The translations under genes were made by a program, and so were the position numbers. DNA of 64,000 nt from Photobacterium jeanii (lineage in GTDB: Bacteria; Pseudomonadota; Gammaproteobacteria; Enterobacterales; Vibrionaceae): contig NZ_LVHF01000028.1 of the NCBI RefSeq assembly GCF_001650345.1, positions 1 to 64,000 of the forward strand, written 5' to 3'. The notes below the pieces were generated by a model. The model was given only the letters and a program-made list of their open reading frames with translations. It was not told the DNA's origin and searched no databases. Positions 17,525 through 27,807 of the stretch are shown piece after piece. The stretch's first letter is position 1, and each line of letters starts with the position of its first letter.

Positions 17525-19693
17525 ATGAGCATTACTCAAAATTTACCACCCAAGCAAACTGAATCAGATGAAATTGATTTAGGTAAGTTGTTTGGTATTT
17601 TAGTCGATCGCAGTTGGATGATTGTGGCGATTACCGCGATCTTTACTATTGCAGGTGTATGCTACGCGTTGTTAGCAACCCCTATTTATAAAGCGGATGC
17701 TTTACTACAAGTTGAAACCAAAAGTAACGGTATGCCTGGTTTAGGTGAGATGGGAGAGTTTTTTGCTCAAGAATCATCAGCTACAACTGAAATTGAGATT
17801 ATTAAATCTCGTATGGTTTTAGGGAAAACGGTAGATAAGTTAAATTTAACGACGGTTGTTGAGCCCAAATATATTCCTGTTATAGGTAAAGGTTTGGCTC
17901 GACTTTCTGATTCAAATACATCTCTTTCAATCACTCGCTTTGATGTGCCTGATTACTTCGTGGGCAAACCGTTTAAGCTTGTTGTTATGAATGAAGAAAA
18001 AGGTTCATACTCATTACTGGATATGGAAGAGCGTGAAATTCTGACTGGTAAAGTGAATGAATTAGCTCAAAAAAGTGATATTAGAATATTTGTATCAAAT
18101 TTTGTTGGTAATAGTGGAAGTGAATTTTCGGTACTTAAACGCTCACGCTTGGATGCAATTCAAGCTTTACAACAAGATTTATCAGTAACTGAACGCGGAA
18201 AACAAACTGGTATTTTACAGTTATCACTTACAGGTGAAAGTCGTAGAAAAATTGAGAGTATTCTTAATGATGTTAGCCAAAATTACTTCTTGCAAAATGT
18301 TGAACGAAACTCTGCTGAGGCTGAGAATAGTTTAGACTTTTTACGTAAGCATTTACCTGATATTAAAACTGAGTTGGTTTCAGCTGAAGATAAGTTGAAT
18401 CGTTACCGTCAAGAAAACGAATCCATTGATTTAGGCCTTGAAGCAAAATCAACACTTGATGTAATGGTAAAGCTTGAAGCACAGCTAAATGAACTAACAT
18501 TTAAAGAAAGTGAAATTTCACAGCGCTTTACGAAAGAGCACCCTGCATACAGTGCCTTACTTGAAAAGCGTCAAACTTTATTAGGTGAACGTGAACGGTT
18601 GAACCGCCAAGTTCAAAAGTTACCTAAGACGCAGCGTGAAATTCTGCGAATGACTCGTGATGTTGAGGTTAACCAACAAATCTATGTACAGCTACTAAAT
18701 AAAGTTCAAGAGCTGAATATTGTTAAAGCGAGCACTGTTGGTAATGTACGGATCTTGGATTCAGCACAGTCATACACCAAAGCGGTAAAACCTAAAAAGT
18801 CTTTGATTGTTGTATTAGCAACTTTACTTGGTGGTATGTTAGCTGTCGCGATTGCTTTATTACGTGCCGCTTTCCATCGTGGTGTGGAAAACCCTGATGA
18901 TATAGAAGCTTTAGGTCTGCCTGTATATGCAAGTGTACCTATGTCTGATTGGCAAATAGAGATTGAAAAGAAACGTGGTAATAAGAAAACGGTATTGCCT
19001 GTAGAACAAACGTTACTTGCGGTTTCTAATCCCGCTGATTTATCCATTGAAGCCTTGCGTAGTTTACGTACTAGTTTGCATTTTGCGATGATGGAAGCGA
19101 AAAATAATATCTTAATGATTTCAGGTCCGAGTCCTGGTATCGGTAAATCATTCGTATCTTCGAATATGGCGGCAGTTGTTGCTAAAGCAGGACAAAAAGT
19201 ATTAGTAATTGATGCCGATATGCGTAAAGGTCGAATGGAGCAGCAATTATCAGTTGAGAATAAAGTTGGTTTGTCTGATTTTCTTTCTGGTCAAACTTCG
19301 ATTGAAAATCTAATTAAGAATCCAGGAGTTGAAAATCTTAGCTTTATTAACCGCGGTAGTGTGCCACCGAATCCATCTGAATTATTGATGCATCCTCGCT
19401 TTAAAGAGTTAATGAACTGGGCATCAGAAAATTACGATATTGTTATTGTCGATACGCCACCGATTCTTGCAGTAACAGATCCTGCAATTGTTGGTGCTCA
19501 TGCTGGTACAACATTACTTGTCGGGCGTTTTGGGCAAAATACAGCAAAAGAAATAGCAGTTACTAAGCAGCGCTTTGAACAAAATGGTATTGAAGTTAAA
19601 GGTTTTATCTTGAATGCTGTTGTACGTAAGGCAAGTAGTTATTATGGCGGTAACTATGGTTACTATAATTATAGTTATGAGTCAAAAAAATAA
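17525..19693 (+). CDS. wzc: Wzc tyrosine autokinase / polysaccharide co-polymerase
   Basis: 722 aa. N-terminal Wzz domain with DEIDLGKLFGIL before TM1 (about 31-51), a long periplasmic coiled-coil region, and TM2 near SLIVVLATLLGGMLAVAIALL (about 425-445). The C-terminal BY-kinase has Walker A GPSPGIGKS (about 533-541), Walker A' VLVIDADMRKG, Walker B IVIVDTPP, and ends with a Tyr cluster YYGGNYGYYNYSYESKK that is the autophosphorylation site. Controls polymer length and couples Wzy polymerisation to Wza export. A 270-bp gap follows before rmlB. Confidence 0.96.
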   Translation: MSITQNLPPKQTESDEIDLGKLFGILVDRSWMIVAITAIFTIAGVCYALLATPIYKADALLQVETKSNGMPGLGEMGEFFAQESSATTEIEIIKSRMVLGKTVDKLNLTTVVEPKYIPVIGKGLARLSDSNTSLSITRFDVPDYFVGKPFKLVVMNEEKGSYSLLDMEEREILTGKVNELAQKSDIRIFVSNFVGNSGSEFSVLKRSRLDAIQALQQDLSVTERGKQTGILQLSLTGESRRKIESILNDVSQNYFLQNVERNSAEAENSLDFLRKHLPDIKTELVSAEDKLNRYRQENESIDLGLEAKSTLDVMVKLEAQLNELTFKESEISQRFTKEHPAYSALLEKRQTLLGERERLNRQVQKLPKTQREILRMTRDVEVNQQIYVQLLNKVQELNIVKASTVGNVRILDSAQSYTKAVKPKKSLIVVLATLLGGMLAVAIALLRAAFHRGVENPDDIEALGLPVYASVPMSDWQIEIEKKRGNKKTVLPVEQTLLAVSNPADLSIEALRSLRTSLHFAMMEAKNNILMISGPSPGIGKSFVSSNMAAVVAKAGQKVLVIDADMRKGRMEQQLSVENKVGLSDFLSGQTSIENLIKNPGVENLSFINRGSVPPNPSELLMHPRFKELMNWASENYDIVIVDTPPILAVTDPAIVGAHAGTTLLVGRFGQNTAKEIAVTKQRFEQNGIEVKGFILNAVVRKASSYYGGNYGYYNYSYESKK

Positions 19694-19963
19694 CGTGAAT
19701 CGATGAGTCATAATAAAAGATAGGAGCCTACATGCACTTATCTTTTGACCTTGTGAAATATATTGGAGGCTTTTCCTCTTAAGTAAGTAAAAAAGAGATT
19801 TGATGATGGTGTTGTGATATTTTGTATCAAAATCAAACAAATCCTCTTCAGTTTAAATAAATAGACTGAGAGGCATCATTCATTAAATGACAAATAAAAA
19901 ACCCTCCATTGCAAAATATGTTTTTGTATTATGGAAAGTATTATTTCAAAGTAGGCTAAAATA
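19694..19963 (+). other. Gap between wzc and rmlB
   Basis: No gene seen. AAAAGATA (19715-19722) pairs with TATCTTTT (19739-19746), and CCTCT..CAGT near 19843 pairs with ACTGAGAGG near 19870. Both are weak; they could be attenuators that RfaH overrides. The gap marks the switch from export genes to sugar genes. Confidence 0.4.
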
Positions 19964-21061
19964 GTGAAAATTCTAGTTACTGGAGGCGCAGGTTTTATCG
20001 GCTCAGCTGTCGTGCGTCATATTATTGAGAATACAAGAGACAGTGTTGTTAATGTGGATTGCCTTACATATGCAGGTAACTTAGAGTCACTTATCTCTGT
20101 AGAAACAAGTGAACGTTATGCATTTGAGCAAGTCAACATTTGTGACCGAGCTGCGCTTGATCGTGTTTTTGCTCAGCATCAACCTGATGCGGTCATGCAT
20201 TTGGCGGCAGAAAGTCATGTGGACCGTTCTATTACGGGGCCAGCGGCGTTTATTGAAACCAATATTGTAGGTACGTACACCTTACTTGAAGCGACGCGCA
20301 ATTATTGGGACCAGTTAGATGACACTGCGAAGCAAGCGTTTCGTTTCCACCACATCTCAACCGATGAGGTGTATGGTGATTTACTACATCCTGATGAAGT
20401 ACTTGAAGGTACAGAGTTACCGATGTTTTTGGAGACTACTTCGTATGAGCCATCGAGCCCATATTCTGCGTCAAAAGCATCAAGTGACCATTTAGTACGC
20501 GCATGGTTAAGAACCTATGGTTTACCAACAATAGTTACCAACTGTTCTAACAACTATGGCCCTTACCATTTCCCTGAAAAACTGATCCCACTAGTCATCC
20601 TTAACGCTCTTGAAGGCAAAGATCTTCCGATTTACGGTAAAGGCGATCAGATCCGTGATTGGCTGTTTGTAGAAGATCACGCTCGCGCACTGTACAAAGT
20701 AGTAACCGAAGGTAAGGTCGGCGAGACCTACAATATCGGAGGCCACAACGAGAAGCAAAACCTCGAAGTAGTGCAAACTATTTGCTTAATTTTAGATACG
20801 TTAGTGCCCAAAGAAACGGCGTATTCACAGCAAATAACTTACGTGCAAGATCGACCAGGTCATGACAGACGCTATTCGATTGACTCAAGTAAGATGCAAC
20901 GTGAGCTAGATTGGGCACCAGAAGAGACTTTTGAAACCGGGTTGAAGAAAACGGTTCAATGGTACCTGGACAACAGAGAGTGGTGCAAACATGTTCAAGA
21001 TGGGAGTTATCAACGCGAGCGCTTAGGTCTCGATTCAGAAAAAATTGAGGAAAGTAAGTAA
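19964..21061 (+). CDS. rmlB: dTDP-glucose 4,6-dehydratase
   Basis: 365 aa, GTG start. Extended SDR fold: NAD motif GGAGFIGS at residues 7-14, the DEVYGDL segment typical of RmlB, and the catalytic YSASK (about 167-171). It converts dTDP-glucose to dTDP-4-keto-6-deoxyglucose, the second step of dTDP-L-rhamnose synthesis. Its stop overlaps the ATG of rmlA by one base. Order rmlB-A-D-C without gaps, so the set is one transcriptional unit. Confidence 0.96.
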   Translation: MKILVTGGAGFIGSAVVRHIIENTRDSVVNVDCLTYAGNLESLISVETSERYAFEQVNICDRAALDRVFAQHQPDAVMHLAAESHVDRSITGPAAFIETNIVGTYTLLEATRNYWDQLDDTAKQAFRFHHISTDEVYGDLLHPDEVLEGTELPMFLETTSYEPSSPYSASKASSDHLVRAWLRTYGLPTIVTNCSNNYGPYHFPEKLIPLVILNALEGKDLPIYGKGDQIRDWLFVEDHARALYKVVTEGKVGETYNIGGHNEKQNLEVVQTICLILDTLVPKETAYSQQITYVQDRPGHDRRYSIDSSKMQRELDWAPEETFETGLKKTVQWYLDNREWCKHVQDGSYQRERLGLDSEKIEESK

Positions 21062-21954
21062 TGAAAGGGATTGTTTTAGCTGGTGGGTCAGGTACACGTC
21101 TATACCCGTTAACGCGTGGTGTATCAAAGCAGCTACTGCCTATTTACGATAAGCCTATGGTGTTTTATCCAATATCAACATTAATGCTTGCAGGCATTAA
21201 AGATATTTTAATTATCACAACTCCTGAGGATAACGCTGGTTTTAAGCGTCTGTTAGGTGATGGATCTGATTTTGGTATTAACCTTGAGTATGCAGTCCAA
21301 CCTAGCCCTGATGGACTTGCTCAGGCTTTCATTATTGGTGAGGATTTTATCGGTGAGGATAGTGTGTGCTTAGTTCTTGGCGACAACATCTACTACGGTC
21401 AATCTTTTAGTGAGCAGCTTAAACATGCAGGTGAGCTAACTTCGCAAGGCTTAGCAACTGTGTTTGGTTATCAAGTGAAAGACCCTGAACGTTTTGGTGT
21501 GGTTGAATTTGATAAAGACATGAAAGCTGTATCTATTGAAGAAAAGCCTGAGAACCCTAAATCAAACTATGCAGTTACTGGGCTATATTTTTACGACAAC
21601 CGTGTTGTTGAAATGGCCAAGCAAGTTAAACCATCTCACCGCGGTGAGCTTGAAATCACCACACTAAATGAAATGTATTTAAATGATGGTTCACTGAATG
21701 TTGAACTATTAGGCCGTGGTTTTGCGTGGCTAGATACAGGCACGCATGAAAGCTTACATGAGGCATCTTCATTTGTACAAACTATTGAGAACGTACAAGG
21801 CTTAAAAGTAGCGTGTTTAGAAGAAATTGCATGGCGCAATGCCTGGTTAAATGACGAGCAAGTGCTAACGATAGCTGAGCCTATGATGAAAAATGAATAC
21901 GGGCAATATTTAACCCGGTTAGTAAATGATAATCAGAAAAAGGCTGTGAATTAA
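21061..21954 (+). CDS. rmlA: Glucose-1-phosphate thymidylyltransferase
   Basis: 297 aa, typical RmlA length. N-terminal nucleotide-binding signature [11 protein letters not shown] (about 8-18) with the [11 protein letters not shown] segment after it, and the GDNIYYG and DTGTHESL motifs further on. It makes dTDP-glucose from dTTP and glucose-1-phosphate and is feedback-inhibited by dTDP-rhamnose in the family. Adjacent to rmlB and rmlD with no intergenic bases. Confidence 0.96.
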   Translation: MKGIVLAGGSGTRLYPLTRGVSKQLLPIYDKPMVFYPISTLMLAGIKDILIITTPEDNAGFKRLLGDGSDFGINLEYAVQPSPDGLAQAFIIGEDFIGEDSVCLVLGDNIYYGQSFSEQLKHAGELTSQGLATVFGYQVKDPERFGVVEFDKDMKAVSIEEKPENPKSNYAVTGLYFYDNRVVEMAKQVKPSHRGELEITTLNEMYLNDGSLNVELLGRGFAWLDTGTHESLHEASSFVQTIENVQGLKVACLEEIAWRNAWLNDEQVLTIAEPMMKNEYGQYLTRLVNDNQKKAVN

Positions 21955-22836
21955 ATGCGCATATTAGTAACCGGTTGTTATGGTCAAGTTGGGTATTATC
22001 TTACTGAACAATTAGCAAAAAATGAAAATGTAAGTGTGCTAGCGCTAGATAAAGAGCACCTTGATATCACTAGTCAAAAAGCTGTACAGGCGACAGTTAC
22101 TGAATTTCAACCAACAATTATTATAAATGCTGCCGCCCATACTGCTGTCGATAAAGCTGAAGAGGAAGTTGAACTATCTCATGCCATTAATTGTAATGGA
22201 CCCAAATTCTTAGCACATGCGGCACAAAGTGTTAACGCAGCGATGTTGCATATCTCAACGGATTATGTCTTTGAAGGCAACAAAGAAGGCGAATATACCG
22301 AAACTGACATCACTAATCCACAAGGGGTTTATGGTGAAAGCAAATTAGCAGGTGAACGTGCAGTTGCATCTGCATGTGAAAAGCACATTATACTACGTAC
22401 TGCTTGGGTGTTTGGTGAAAACGGAAATAATTTTGTCAAAACTATGTTGCGTTTAGGCGCAGAACGCGATGCACTAAGTATTGTTGGTGATCAATTTGGT
22501 GGTCCAACTTATGCAGCGGATATTGCGAGTACCCTGATAAATATAGCGCAACGTATCAATCAAGGTGAAGGGATTGAGTACGGTGTTTATCATTTTTCAG
22601 GATTACCACATGTAAGTTGGTTTGAGTTTGCGGACACGATATTTGACGTTGCTGTTGAGCAAGGCATTATCGTTAAAAAACCAAGTTTATATAGCATTAC
22701 GACTGAGCAATACCCAACACCAGCGAAACGCCCAAATAATTCACGGTTAAGCACTGATAAAATCACACAGACGTTTTCTGTTGAAGCGAGTGATTGGAAA
22801 GCCGCATTAGAAAATATTAAAGCGTATACAGGATAA
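21955..22836 (+). CDS. rmlD: dTDP-4-dehydrorhamnose reductase
   Basis: 293 aa SDR-fold protein. It begins MRILVTGCYGQVG, the cofactor site, has the STDYVFEG segment typical of RmlD, and the catalytic YGESK (about 126-130). It reduces dTDP-4-keto-L-rhamnose to dTDP-L-rhamnose with NAD(P)H. The start directly follows the rmlA stop. Confidence 0.95.
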   Translation: MRILVTGCYGQVGYYLTEQLAKNENVSVLALDKEHLDITSQKAVQATVTEFQPTIIINAAAHTAVDKAEEEVELSHAINCNGPKFLAHAAQSVNAAMLHISTDYVFEGNKEGEYTETDITNPQGVYGESKLAGERAVASACEKHIILRTAWVFGENGNNFVKTMLRLGAERDALSIVGDQFGGPTYAADIASTLINIAQRINQGEGIEYGVYHFSGLPHVSWFEFADTIFDVAVEQGIIVKKPSLYSITTEQYPTPAKRPNNSRLSTDKITQTFSVEASDWKAALENIKAYTG

Positions 22837-22840
22837 TAAA

Positions 22841-23386
22841 ATGAAAGTAATAGAGACTCACATTCCTGATGTGAAGATAATTGAACCTAATGTTTTTGGC
22901 GATGAGCGTGGTTTTTTTCTGGAAACCTGGAGTCAAAAGCGATTTGAAGAATTGGTAACGGGTAAACCGACACAATTCGTACAAGATAATCATTCTAAGT
23001 CAAAGAAAGGTATCCTACGTGGTCTGCATTATCAAACCGAAAACACACAAGGTAAATTAGTTCGAGTTGTTTCTGGTGAAGTGTTTGATGTTGCCGTTGA
23101 TATTCGAAAAGGATCTCCGACTTTTGGTATGTGGGTGGGGGAATATTTATCGGCTGAAAATAAACGTCAGTTATGGGTACCGGAAGGCTTTGCTCACGGT
23201 TTTTATGTTACAAGTGAAGAAGCTGAGTTTGTATATAAGTGCACGGATTATTATAACCCAAGAGCAGAAGAGTCTATAATTTGGGATGATGACAAACTAT
23301 CGATAAATTGGCCATTATCTGGTGATGTAATTTTATCAGATAAAGATCGGACTGGTTCTGCTTTTGATAAAGCAATATATCTATGA
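22841..23386 (+). CDS. rmlC: dTDP-4-dehydrorhamnose 3,5-epimerase
   Basis: 181 aa cupin. RGLHYQ (about 62-67) carries the catalytic His; VFDVAVDIRKGSPTFG and the PEGFAHGF segment are standard for RmlC. It epimerises C3 and C5 of the 4-keto intermediate. Placed last in rmlBADC, an order seen in other Vibrio and enteric loci. Its TGA overlaps the ATG of the flippase gene by four bases, linking the rhamnose set to the serotype-specific genes. Confidence 0.95.
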   Translation: MKVIETHIPDVKIIEPNVFGDERGFFLETWSQKRFEELVTGKPTQFVQDNHSKSKKGILRGLHYQTENTQGKLVRVVSGEVFDVAVDIRKGSPTFGMWVGEYLSAENKRQLWVPEGFAHGFYVTSEEAEFVYKCTDYYNPRAEESIIWDDDKLSINWPLSGDVILSDKDRTGSAFDKAIYL

Positions 23387-24615
23387 GACGTATAAAAAAA
23401 GAGATACTAAGCAATATAATTAGTTTTTCAGTAATTGATTTTTTAGGTCTGTTAATTCCAATTGTGACTATGCCAATATTAACTCGGGCTTTAGGTGCTG
23501 ATGTGTATGGGCAATATTTATTATTTATATCAATATTGTTTTTCGGACAAACTTTAATTGATTATGGTATTCAATACGTAGGTGTTAGAGAAGTTGCAGG
23601 CTTATCAAAACGAGTAGATATAGTAAATAGCTTTGAAGAGTTGCAAGGTGTGCGATGGCTTATAGGGATATTTTATTCTACTATCTCGATCTCATATGCT
23701 TATTTATTTCTTGAGTTTAGCCAGTTTTATAATCTGATTGTGTTCGGTATACCTTATATAATTGGCTATATAATGATGACTTCTTGGTTTTATCAGGCTG
23801 TTGGTAAAACGAAAGTGCTGATGCTTGTCACTTTTGCTGCTAGAATTTCAAATTTACTTATTATCGTCCTCTTTGTAGAATCCCCTGAAGATATTAATTT
23901 GGTGTTGTTTGGTAGCACGTATCCGATACTGATTGCTGGTGGGTTATTATCCCGATATGTAATTGGAGAATATGGGGGGCGATTGTTTTCTTTCCGTAAC
24001 ATCAGTTATAGATTGCACTCTGGATTTAATGTGTTTGTAGGGTTACTTGCCCCTAATTTATATAATGCATTACCTGTAATTATTATGGGTAGCTTATATA
24101 ACTCTAGCCAGTTTGCATTATTCGCTGTTGGGACAAGAATTTGTGGAATAATATCTGTTATTCAAGGTATTATATCTAAGTCAGTATTCCCATCTTTAGC
24201 AAGAAGCGAAGGGAGTCATGTCCCAATATTGTTACTAGTTAATCTGTGTATTTCAACTCCAATAGTTTCTTTTTTATTTTTTTTTGGAGATGAGCTGCTA
24301 GGTGTTTTTTTAGGCCCTGAGTTTTCTATTAACCCTTATCTAAATGTTTTACTTGTAGGTATGTTTTTTTTAGCAATAGCTAGCTCATTTGGTGAAGGCT
24401 TTTTATTGCCCAAAGGGTATGACTCAATTTATAGAAAAATATCACTACAGGTATCATTATCTTCGGCAGTGATAAGTGCTGTATTAATAGCAAAATACGA
24501 ATTGATAGGTGGTGCATTTGGTCTTACGATCGCAAGAATGCTTTTTTCTATATATTACTTATGGGCTTACTTCAAAATTATAAATAATAAGGCTGAGTTA
24601 TCTCGTGGCAAATAA
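23383..24615 (+). CDS. wzx: Wzx oligosaccharide flippase
   Basis: 410 aa with about 12 hydrophobic segments and no soluble domain, the profile of MATE-superfamily polysaccharide flippases. The N-terminus has a short basic stretch, then ISFSVIDFLGLLIPIVTMP and LTRALGADVYGQY, typical of the Wzx group. It moves the undecaprenyl-linked repeat unit to the periplasmic face. ATG overlaps rmlC (ATGA). Here the DNA becomes visibly more AT-rich than the flanks, as is usual for serotype-specific genes. Substrate not predictable. Confidence 0.88.
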   Translation: MRRIKKEILSNIISFSVIDFLGLLIPIVTMPILTRALGADVYGQYLLFISILFFGQTLIDYGIQYVGVREVAGLSKRVDIVNSFEELQGVRWLIGIFYSTISISYAYLFLEFSQFYNLIVFGIPYIIGYIMMTSWFYQAVGKTKVLMLVTFAARISNLLIIVLFVESPEDINLVLFGSTYPILIAGGLLSRYVIGEYGGRLFSFRNISYRLHSGFNVFVGLLAPNLYNALPVIIMGSLYNSSQFALFAVGTRICGIISVIQGIISKSVFPSLARSEGSHVPILLLVNLCISTPIVSFLFFFGDELLGVFLGPEFSINPYLNVLLVGMFFLAIASSFGEGFLLPKGYDSIYRKISLQVSLSSAVISAVLIAKYELIGGAFGLTIARMLFSIYYLWAYFKIINNKAELSRGK

Positions 24616-25717
24616 ATTAAAAGTTGCACATGTTCAAGTTATACCTAAGCTTTCTGGTGTACAGCAGGTATCTTTAGATATATTGTCTGGCTTGCCTGAT
24701 GAAAAATTCGATAAGTATCTTATTTGTGGAAAGCTAGATTCAAATAGTTCGATCTTTGTTGATAGATTTGAAGCAAATAATGTGAAAATCATTCAGGTTG
24801 AAAGTCTAAAAAGAGAAATTAGCCGTTATGATATAAAAGCTTTTTGGGAGTTAAGAAAAATCTTCAAACAGATGAGGTTTGATATTGTACATACGAATTC
24901 AACAAAGCCAGGGGTAGTGGCAAGAATTGCAGCGAAAATATCTGGAATAAATAAAGTAATACATACTGTGCATGGGGTTTCCTTCCATGAGCATATGACT
25001 TACTCTAAGCGAATATTCTATTATGTAATAGAATTTGTTTCTTGTATTTTTGGCGATATTAATGTTCTTGTAAATCAGAACTACAGAAAATATTATCCTG
25101 TTTTTAAAAATGTAGTTATTTACAATGGTGTTGACTTTTCAAAGTTGCAAGTTAAAAAAGAAAAGAAAAGCATCATAAATGTTGCTTTCATGGCTCGACT
25201 TGATGAGCAAAAAAACCCACTCTTATTTATCGAAGCAATTAAGCTTTTGAAACTTGAGAATAAACTGGATTTATCAAAAGTTAACTTTATATTAGCTGGT
25301 GATGGCGAGTTGAAATCTCAATGTGAGAGTTTAATTAGCAAATACAATTTGAATGAAAATATAGAGATGGTTGGTTGGATTGAAGACAAGAGTAAATTTT
25401 TATCCTCAATTGATATTATCTGTCAACCTTCTAAGTGGGAGGCTTTTGGTCTAGTTTTTGTCGAAGCTGGCTTTTTTAAAATACCATGTATAGGTAGCGA
25501 TGTAGAAGGAATTCCGGAAGTTATACTAGATCGTAATACCGGCTTGATTTTTAAAAGTAACGATGTGTCTGGTTTGAAAGAGGCAATGTTTGAATTAATT
25601 GATAATCAAACGTTAAGAGATAGGCTTGGGCAGAATGCCTTTGATATCTATACTGAAAAATTTAGAGTCGAAAAAATGGTTTCGGAATATTCAGCGCTAT
25701 ATAAAGATGGAGAATAA
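24605..25717 (+). CDS. GT4-type glycosyltransferase
   Basis: 370 aa, GTG start overlapping wzx. GT-B fold: an N-terminal acceptor domain with GVQQVSLDIL near residue 20, and a C-terminal nucleotide-sugar domain with VAFMARLDEQKNP, and EAFGLVFVEAGFFKIP (about 279-294), the E-x7-E motif of retaining GT4 enzymes, then GIPEVI. Cytoplasmic and membrane-associated. One of four transferases likely to build the repeat unit on the WecA product. Sugar specificity cannot be read from sequence. Confidence 0.87.
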   Translation: MANKLKVAHVQVIPKLSGVQQVSLDILSGLPDEKFDKYLICGKLDSNSSIFVDRFEANNVKIIQVESLKREISRYDIKAFWELRKIFKQMRFDIVHTNSTKPGVVARIAAKISGINKVIHTVHGVSFHEHMTYSKRIFYYVIEFVSCIFGDINVLVNQNYRKYYPVFKNVVIYNGVDFSKLQVKKEKKSIINVAFMARLDEQKNPLLFIEAIKLLKLENKLDLSKVNFILAGDGELKSQCESLISKYNLNENIEMVGWIEDKSKFLSSIDIICQPSKWEAFGLVFVEAGFFKIPCIGSDVEGIPEVILDRNTGLIFKSNDVSGLKEAMFELIDNQTLRDRLGQNAFDIYTEKFRVEKMVSEYSALYKDGE

Positions 25718-25719
25718 AA

Positions 25720-26778
25720 ATGAAAATTGCTATAGTTGGAGCTGGCAACGCTGGTTGTGCACATGCTAGTATGTTTACGCGTCAAGGTCATGATGTTAAC
25801 TTGATTAAAACATCTAACTCACTTCATGATGAAAACTTTAACGCAGTATTAGAACAGCAAGGAATTTATTATGAATATAATAATGAAGTTGGTTTTTCTA
25901 AGTTAAACCTTGTAACTCGTGACTTAGGATTAGGTTTAAGTGATGTTGATGCCGTAGTTTTAATGACACAAACGCTACAGCACGAGAAGTTGTCTAAGTT
26001 AATCCTTGATAATCTATCACCTAGTACAAAATATATTTTTGTGATTCCTGGTTATTTAGGGAGTTTATACTTCTCTAAAGCAGAAAGTGTTACTGTTATT
26101 GAGGGTGAGTCTACTCCTTATGATGCGAGAATTATTGAACCGGGCCGCGTTAGAGTTTTATTTCAAAATGTTAGGAACGCAATAGGTGTATTAAGACAAT
26201 GTGATGCTGACAAGGCTTTATCTTTTTGTCAAAGTCTGGTTCCAACATATTGTAAAGTAAGATCAAACATAGTCGAGTCTGCACTACATAACCCTAATTT
26301 AGTTGTACATACGATTGGTGCAATTATGTCAGCTTCTCGTATTGAATATTCGAGTGGTGAGTTCTGGATGTATAAAGAGGCATTTACACCCGCTATTTGG
26401 AATTTGATCGAGCAATTAGATAGTGAAAAAAATCGTGTTATTTCATATTTTAAAGGCGTAGGGTCACCTTATGTTGAAGAATGTAAGTTTAGGAATGAAA
26501 GAGACTTAGAGCAAAATGCTATGGATGTGTTTAAGTCTTATGCGATGGAAGGGGGGCCTAAGGGACCTGATAGCGTAAACACAAGATATATTTATGAAGA
26601 TGTTCCTATGGGGTTGGTTTTACTTGAGAGCCTTGCTAGTTATGCAAGTGTAGAAACACCTATAGCAACATCACTTATCAATATTGCGGGTTCACTTCTT
26701 GGGGTAGACTTCAGAGATTGTGGAAGAACGTTAGATAGTTTTAATATTTATTCATTAAATGAACTTGTAGGTCGGTAA
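25720..26778 (+). CDS. Opine (octopine/nopaline) dehydrogenase family protein
   Basis: 352 aa. N-terminal Rossmann domain begins MKIAIVGAGNAGCAHASMF. The C-terminal part matches the octopine dehydrogenase domain: HNPNLVVHTIG (about 189-199) with the family's catalytic His, and TRYIYEDVPMGLV (about 288-300) followed by a Gly-Arg-Thr-Leu-Asp segment. Enzymes of this family reductively condense an amino acid with a 2-keto acid to an N-(1-carboxyalkyl) amino acid. Within a capsule locus it could make an opine-like substituent, for example a carboxyethyl-amino acid, but this is inference. The next gene, an ATP-grasp ligase, starts 1 bp after its stop. Confidence 0.8.
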   Translation: MKIAIVGAGNAGCAHASMFTRQGHDVNLIKTSNSLHDENFNAVLEQQGIYYEYNNEVGFSKLNLVTRDLGLGLSDVDAVVLMTQTLQHEKLSKLILDNLSPSTKYIFVIPGYLGSLYFSKAESVTVIEGESTPYDARIIEPGRVRVLFQNVRNAIGVLRQCDADKALSFCQSLVPTYCKVRSNIVESALHNPNLVVHTIGAIMSASRIEYSSGEFWMYKEAFTPAIWNLIEQLDSEKNRVISYFKGVGSPYVEECKFRNERDLEQNAMDVFKSYAMEGGPKGPDSVNTRYIYEDVPMGLVLLESLASYASVETPIATSLINIAGSLLGVDFRDCGRTLDSFNIYSLNELVGR

Positions 26779-26779
26779 T

Positions 26780-27772
26780 ATGAAGTTAGGGATTTTAATT
26801 GGTTTTAATCCTGATGATGAAAATAATTATATCAACGCATGTAAAGAACTTAATGTTGATTATACAACAATTAACTTTATTGATACAAATTGGTTGGATT
26901 TAGTCAAAAATAGTGATTGTGATGGATTTTTGGCTCGTCCGCCTTGTGTAATACAAGAAAGAAAGAGCTTGTATGACGAGCGCCTTTATTTTTTGAATAA
27001 AATAATGGGTAAAGACATATATCCTAGCTTTGATGAACTATTCATTTATGAAAATAAACGCAATATGTACTCTTGGCTTGATTTGTATGGTTATCCTCAT
27101 GCGAAGACAAATGTGTTTTTCAAAAAATCACAGGCTCTTTCTTTTATAAACGAAACAAGTTACCCAATTATCACAAAGAGTAATATTGGTGCATCATCAG
27201 CGGGTGTTTCGGTTTTAAAAAATAAACGTGAAGCTAAAGCTTTTATTAATAGTGTCTTTGGTTATTTTAATAATAACTTAGTTTTAGGCAAGTCACCATT
27301 GTCGAAGCGTTTTGTTGTTCCTGTTCCTCTTATAGGCCAATCACAAAGACAGTATGCTCTTTTTCAAGAGTGGATTGAAATGTTATGGGAGTGGCGAATC
27401 ATTAAAATAGGAGATTCGCTTTTCGGTTATAAAAAGCTACTTGGTTCAAACGGGTTAGCTAGTGGTAATAATTTAGATGGTTGGGCACAACCGCCTAAAA
27501 AGTTATTAGATATGGTGTCACAAATTTGTGACGATGGGAAATTTCACTCAATGGCTGTTGATATATTCGAAACTAAAAATGGCGAGTACTATGTGAATGA
27601 GCTTCAGAGTATTTTTGGCTCATATAATCCTTCGCAAATGTATATTAACGATAAACCATGCCGTTTTGTTAAAACAGGCGATGATTATGAGTTGGAAGAA
27701 GGGTTTTTCTGTCAAAATGGGTGTGCTAATCTAAGGGTTGAGCATTTTGTTAAGTTATTAAATTCAAAATAA
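26780..27772 (+). CDS. ATP-grasp domain protein, putative carboxylate-amine ligase
   Basis: 330 aa, no signal or membrane segment. Central region has ATP-grasp features: a Lys in PIITKSNIGASSAGVSVLKN (about 132-151) with a Gly/Ser-rich loop, LFQEWIEMLWEWRIIKIG, and the metal-binding YYVNELQSIFGSYNP near 271-285. Such enzymes join a carboxylate, activated as acyl phosphate, to an amine. Paired with the opine dehydrogenase-like gene, with which it must be co-translated (1-bp gap), it may attach the amino-acid product to a sugar carboxyl such as glucuronate, or to an amino sugar. Not assigned to any named family. Confidence 0.72.
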   Translation: MKLGILIGFNPDDENNYINACKELNVDYTTINFIDTNWLDLVKNSDCDGFLARPPCVIQERKSLYDERLYFLNKIMGKDIYPSFDELFIYENKRNMYSWLDLYGYPHAKTNVFFKKSQALSFINETSYPIITKSNIGASSAGVSVLKNKREAKAFINSVFGYFNNNLVLGKSPLSKRFVVPVPLIGQSQRQYALFQEWIEMLWEWRIIKIGDSLFGYKKLLGSNGLASGNNLDGWAQPPKKLLDMVSQICDDGKFHSMAVDIFETKNGEYYVNELQSIFGSYNPSQMYINDKPCRFVKTGDDYELEEGFFCQNGCANLRVEHFVKLLNSK

Positions 27773-27779
27773 GTAGAAT

Positions 27780-27796
27780 GGGTACTAAAGGTACCC
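27780..27796 (+). other. Hairpin at the start of the DUF616 gene
   Basis: GGGTAC / GTACCC, perfect 6-bp stem with 5-nt loop TAAAG. It lies between two possible start codons of the next gene (27778 and 27808). Confidence 0.5.
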
Positions 27797-27807
27797 ATAT
27801 TAGAGTT

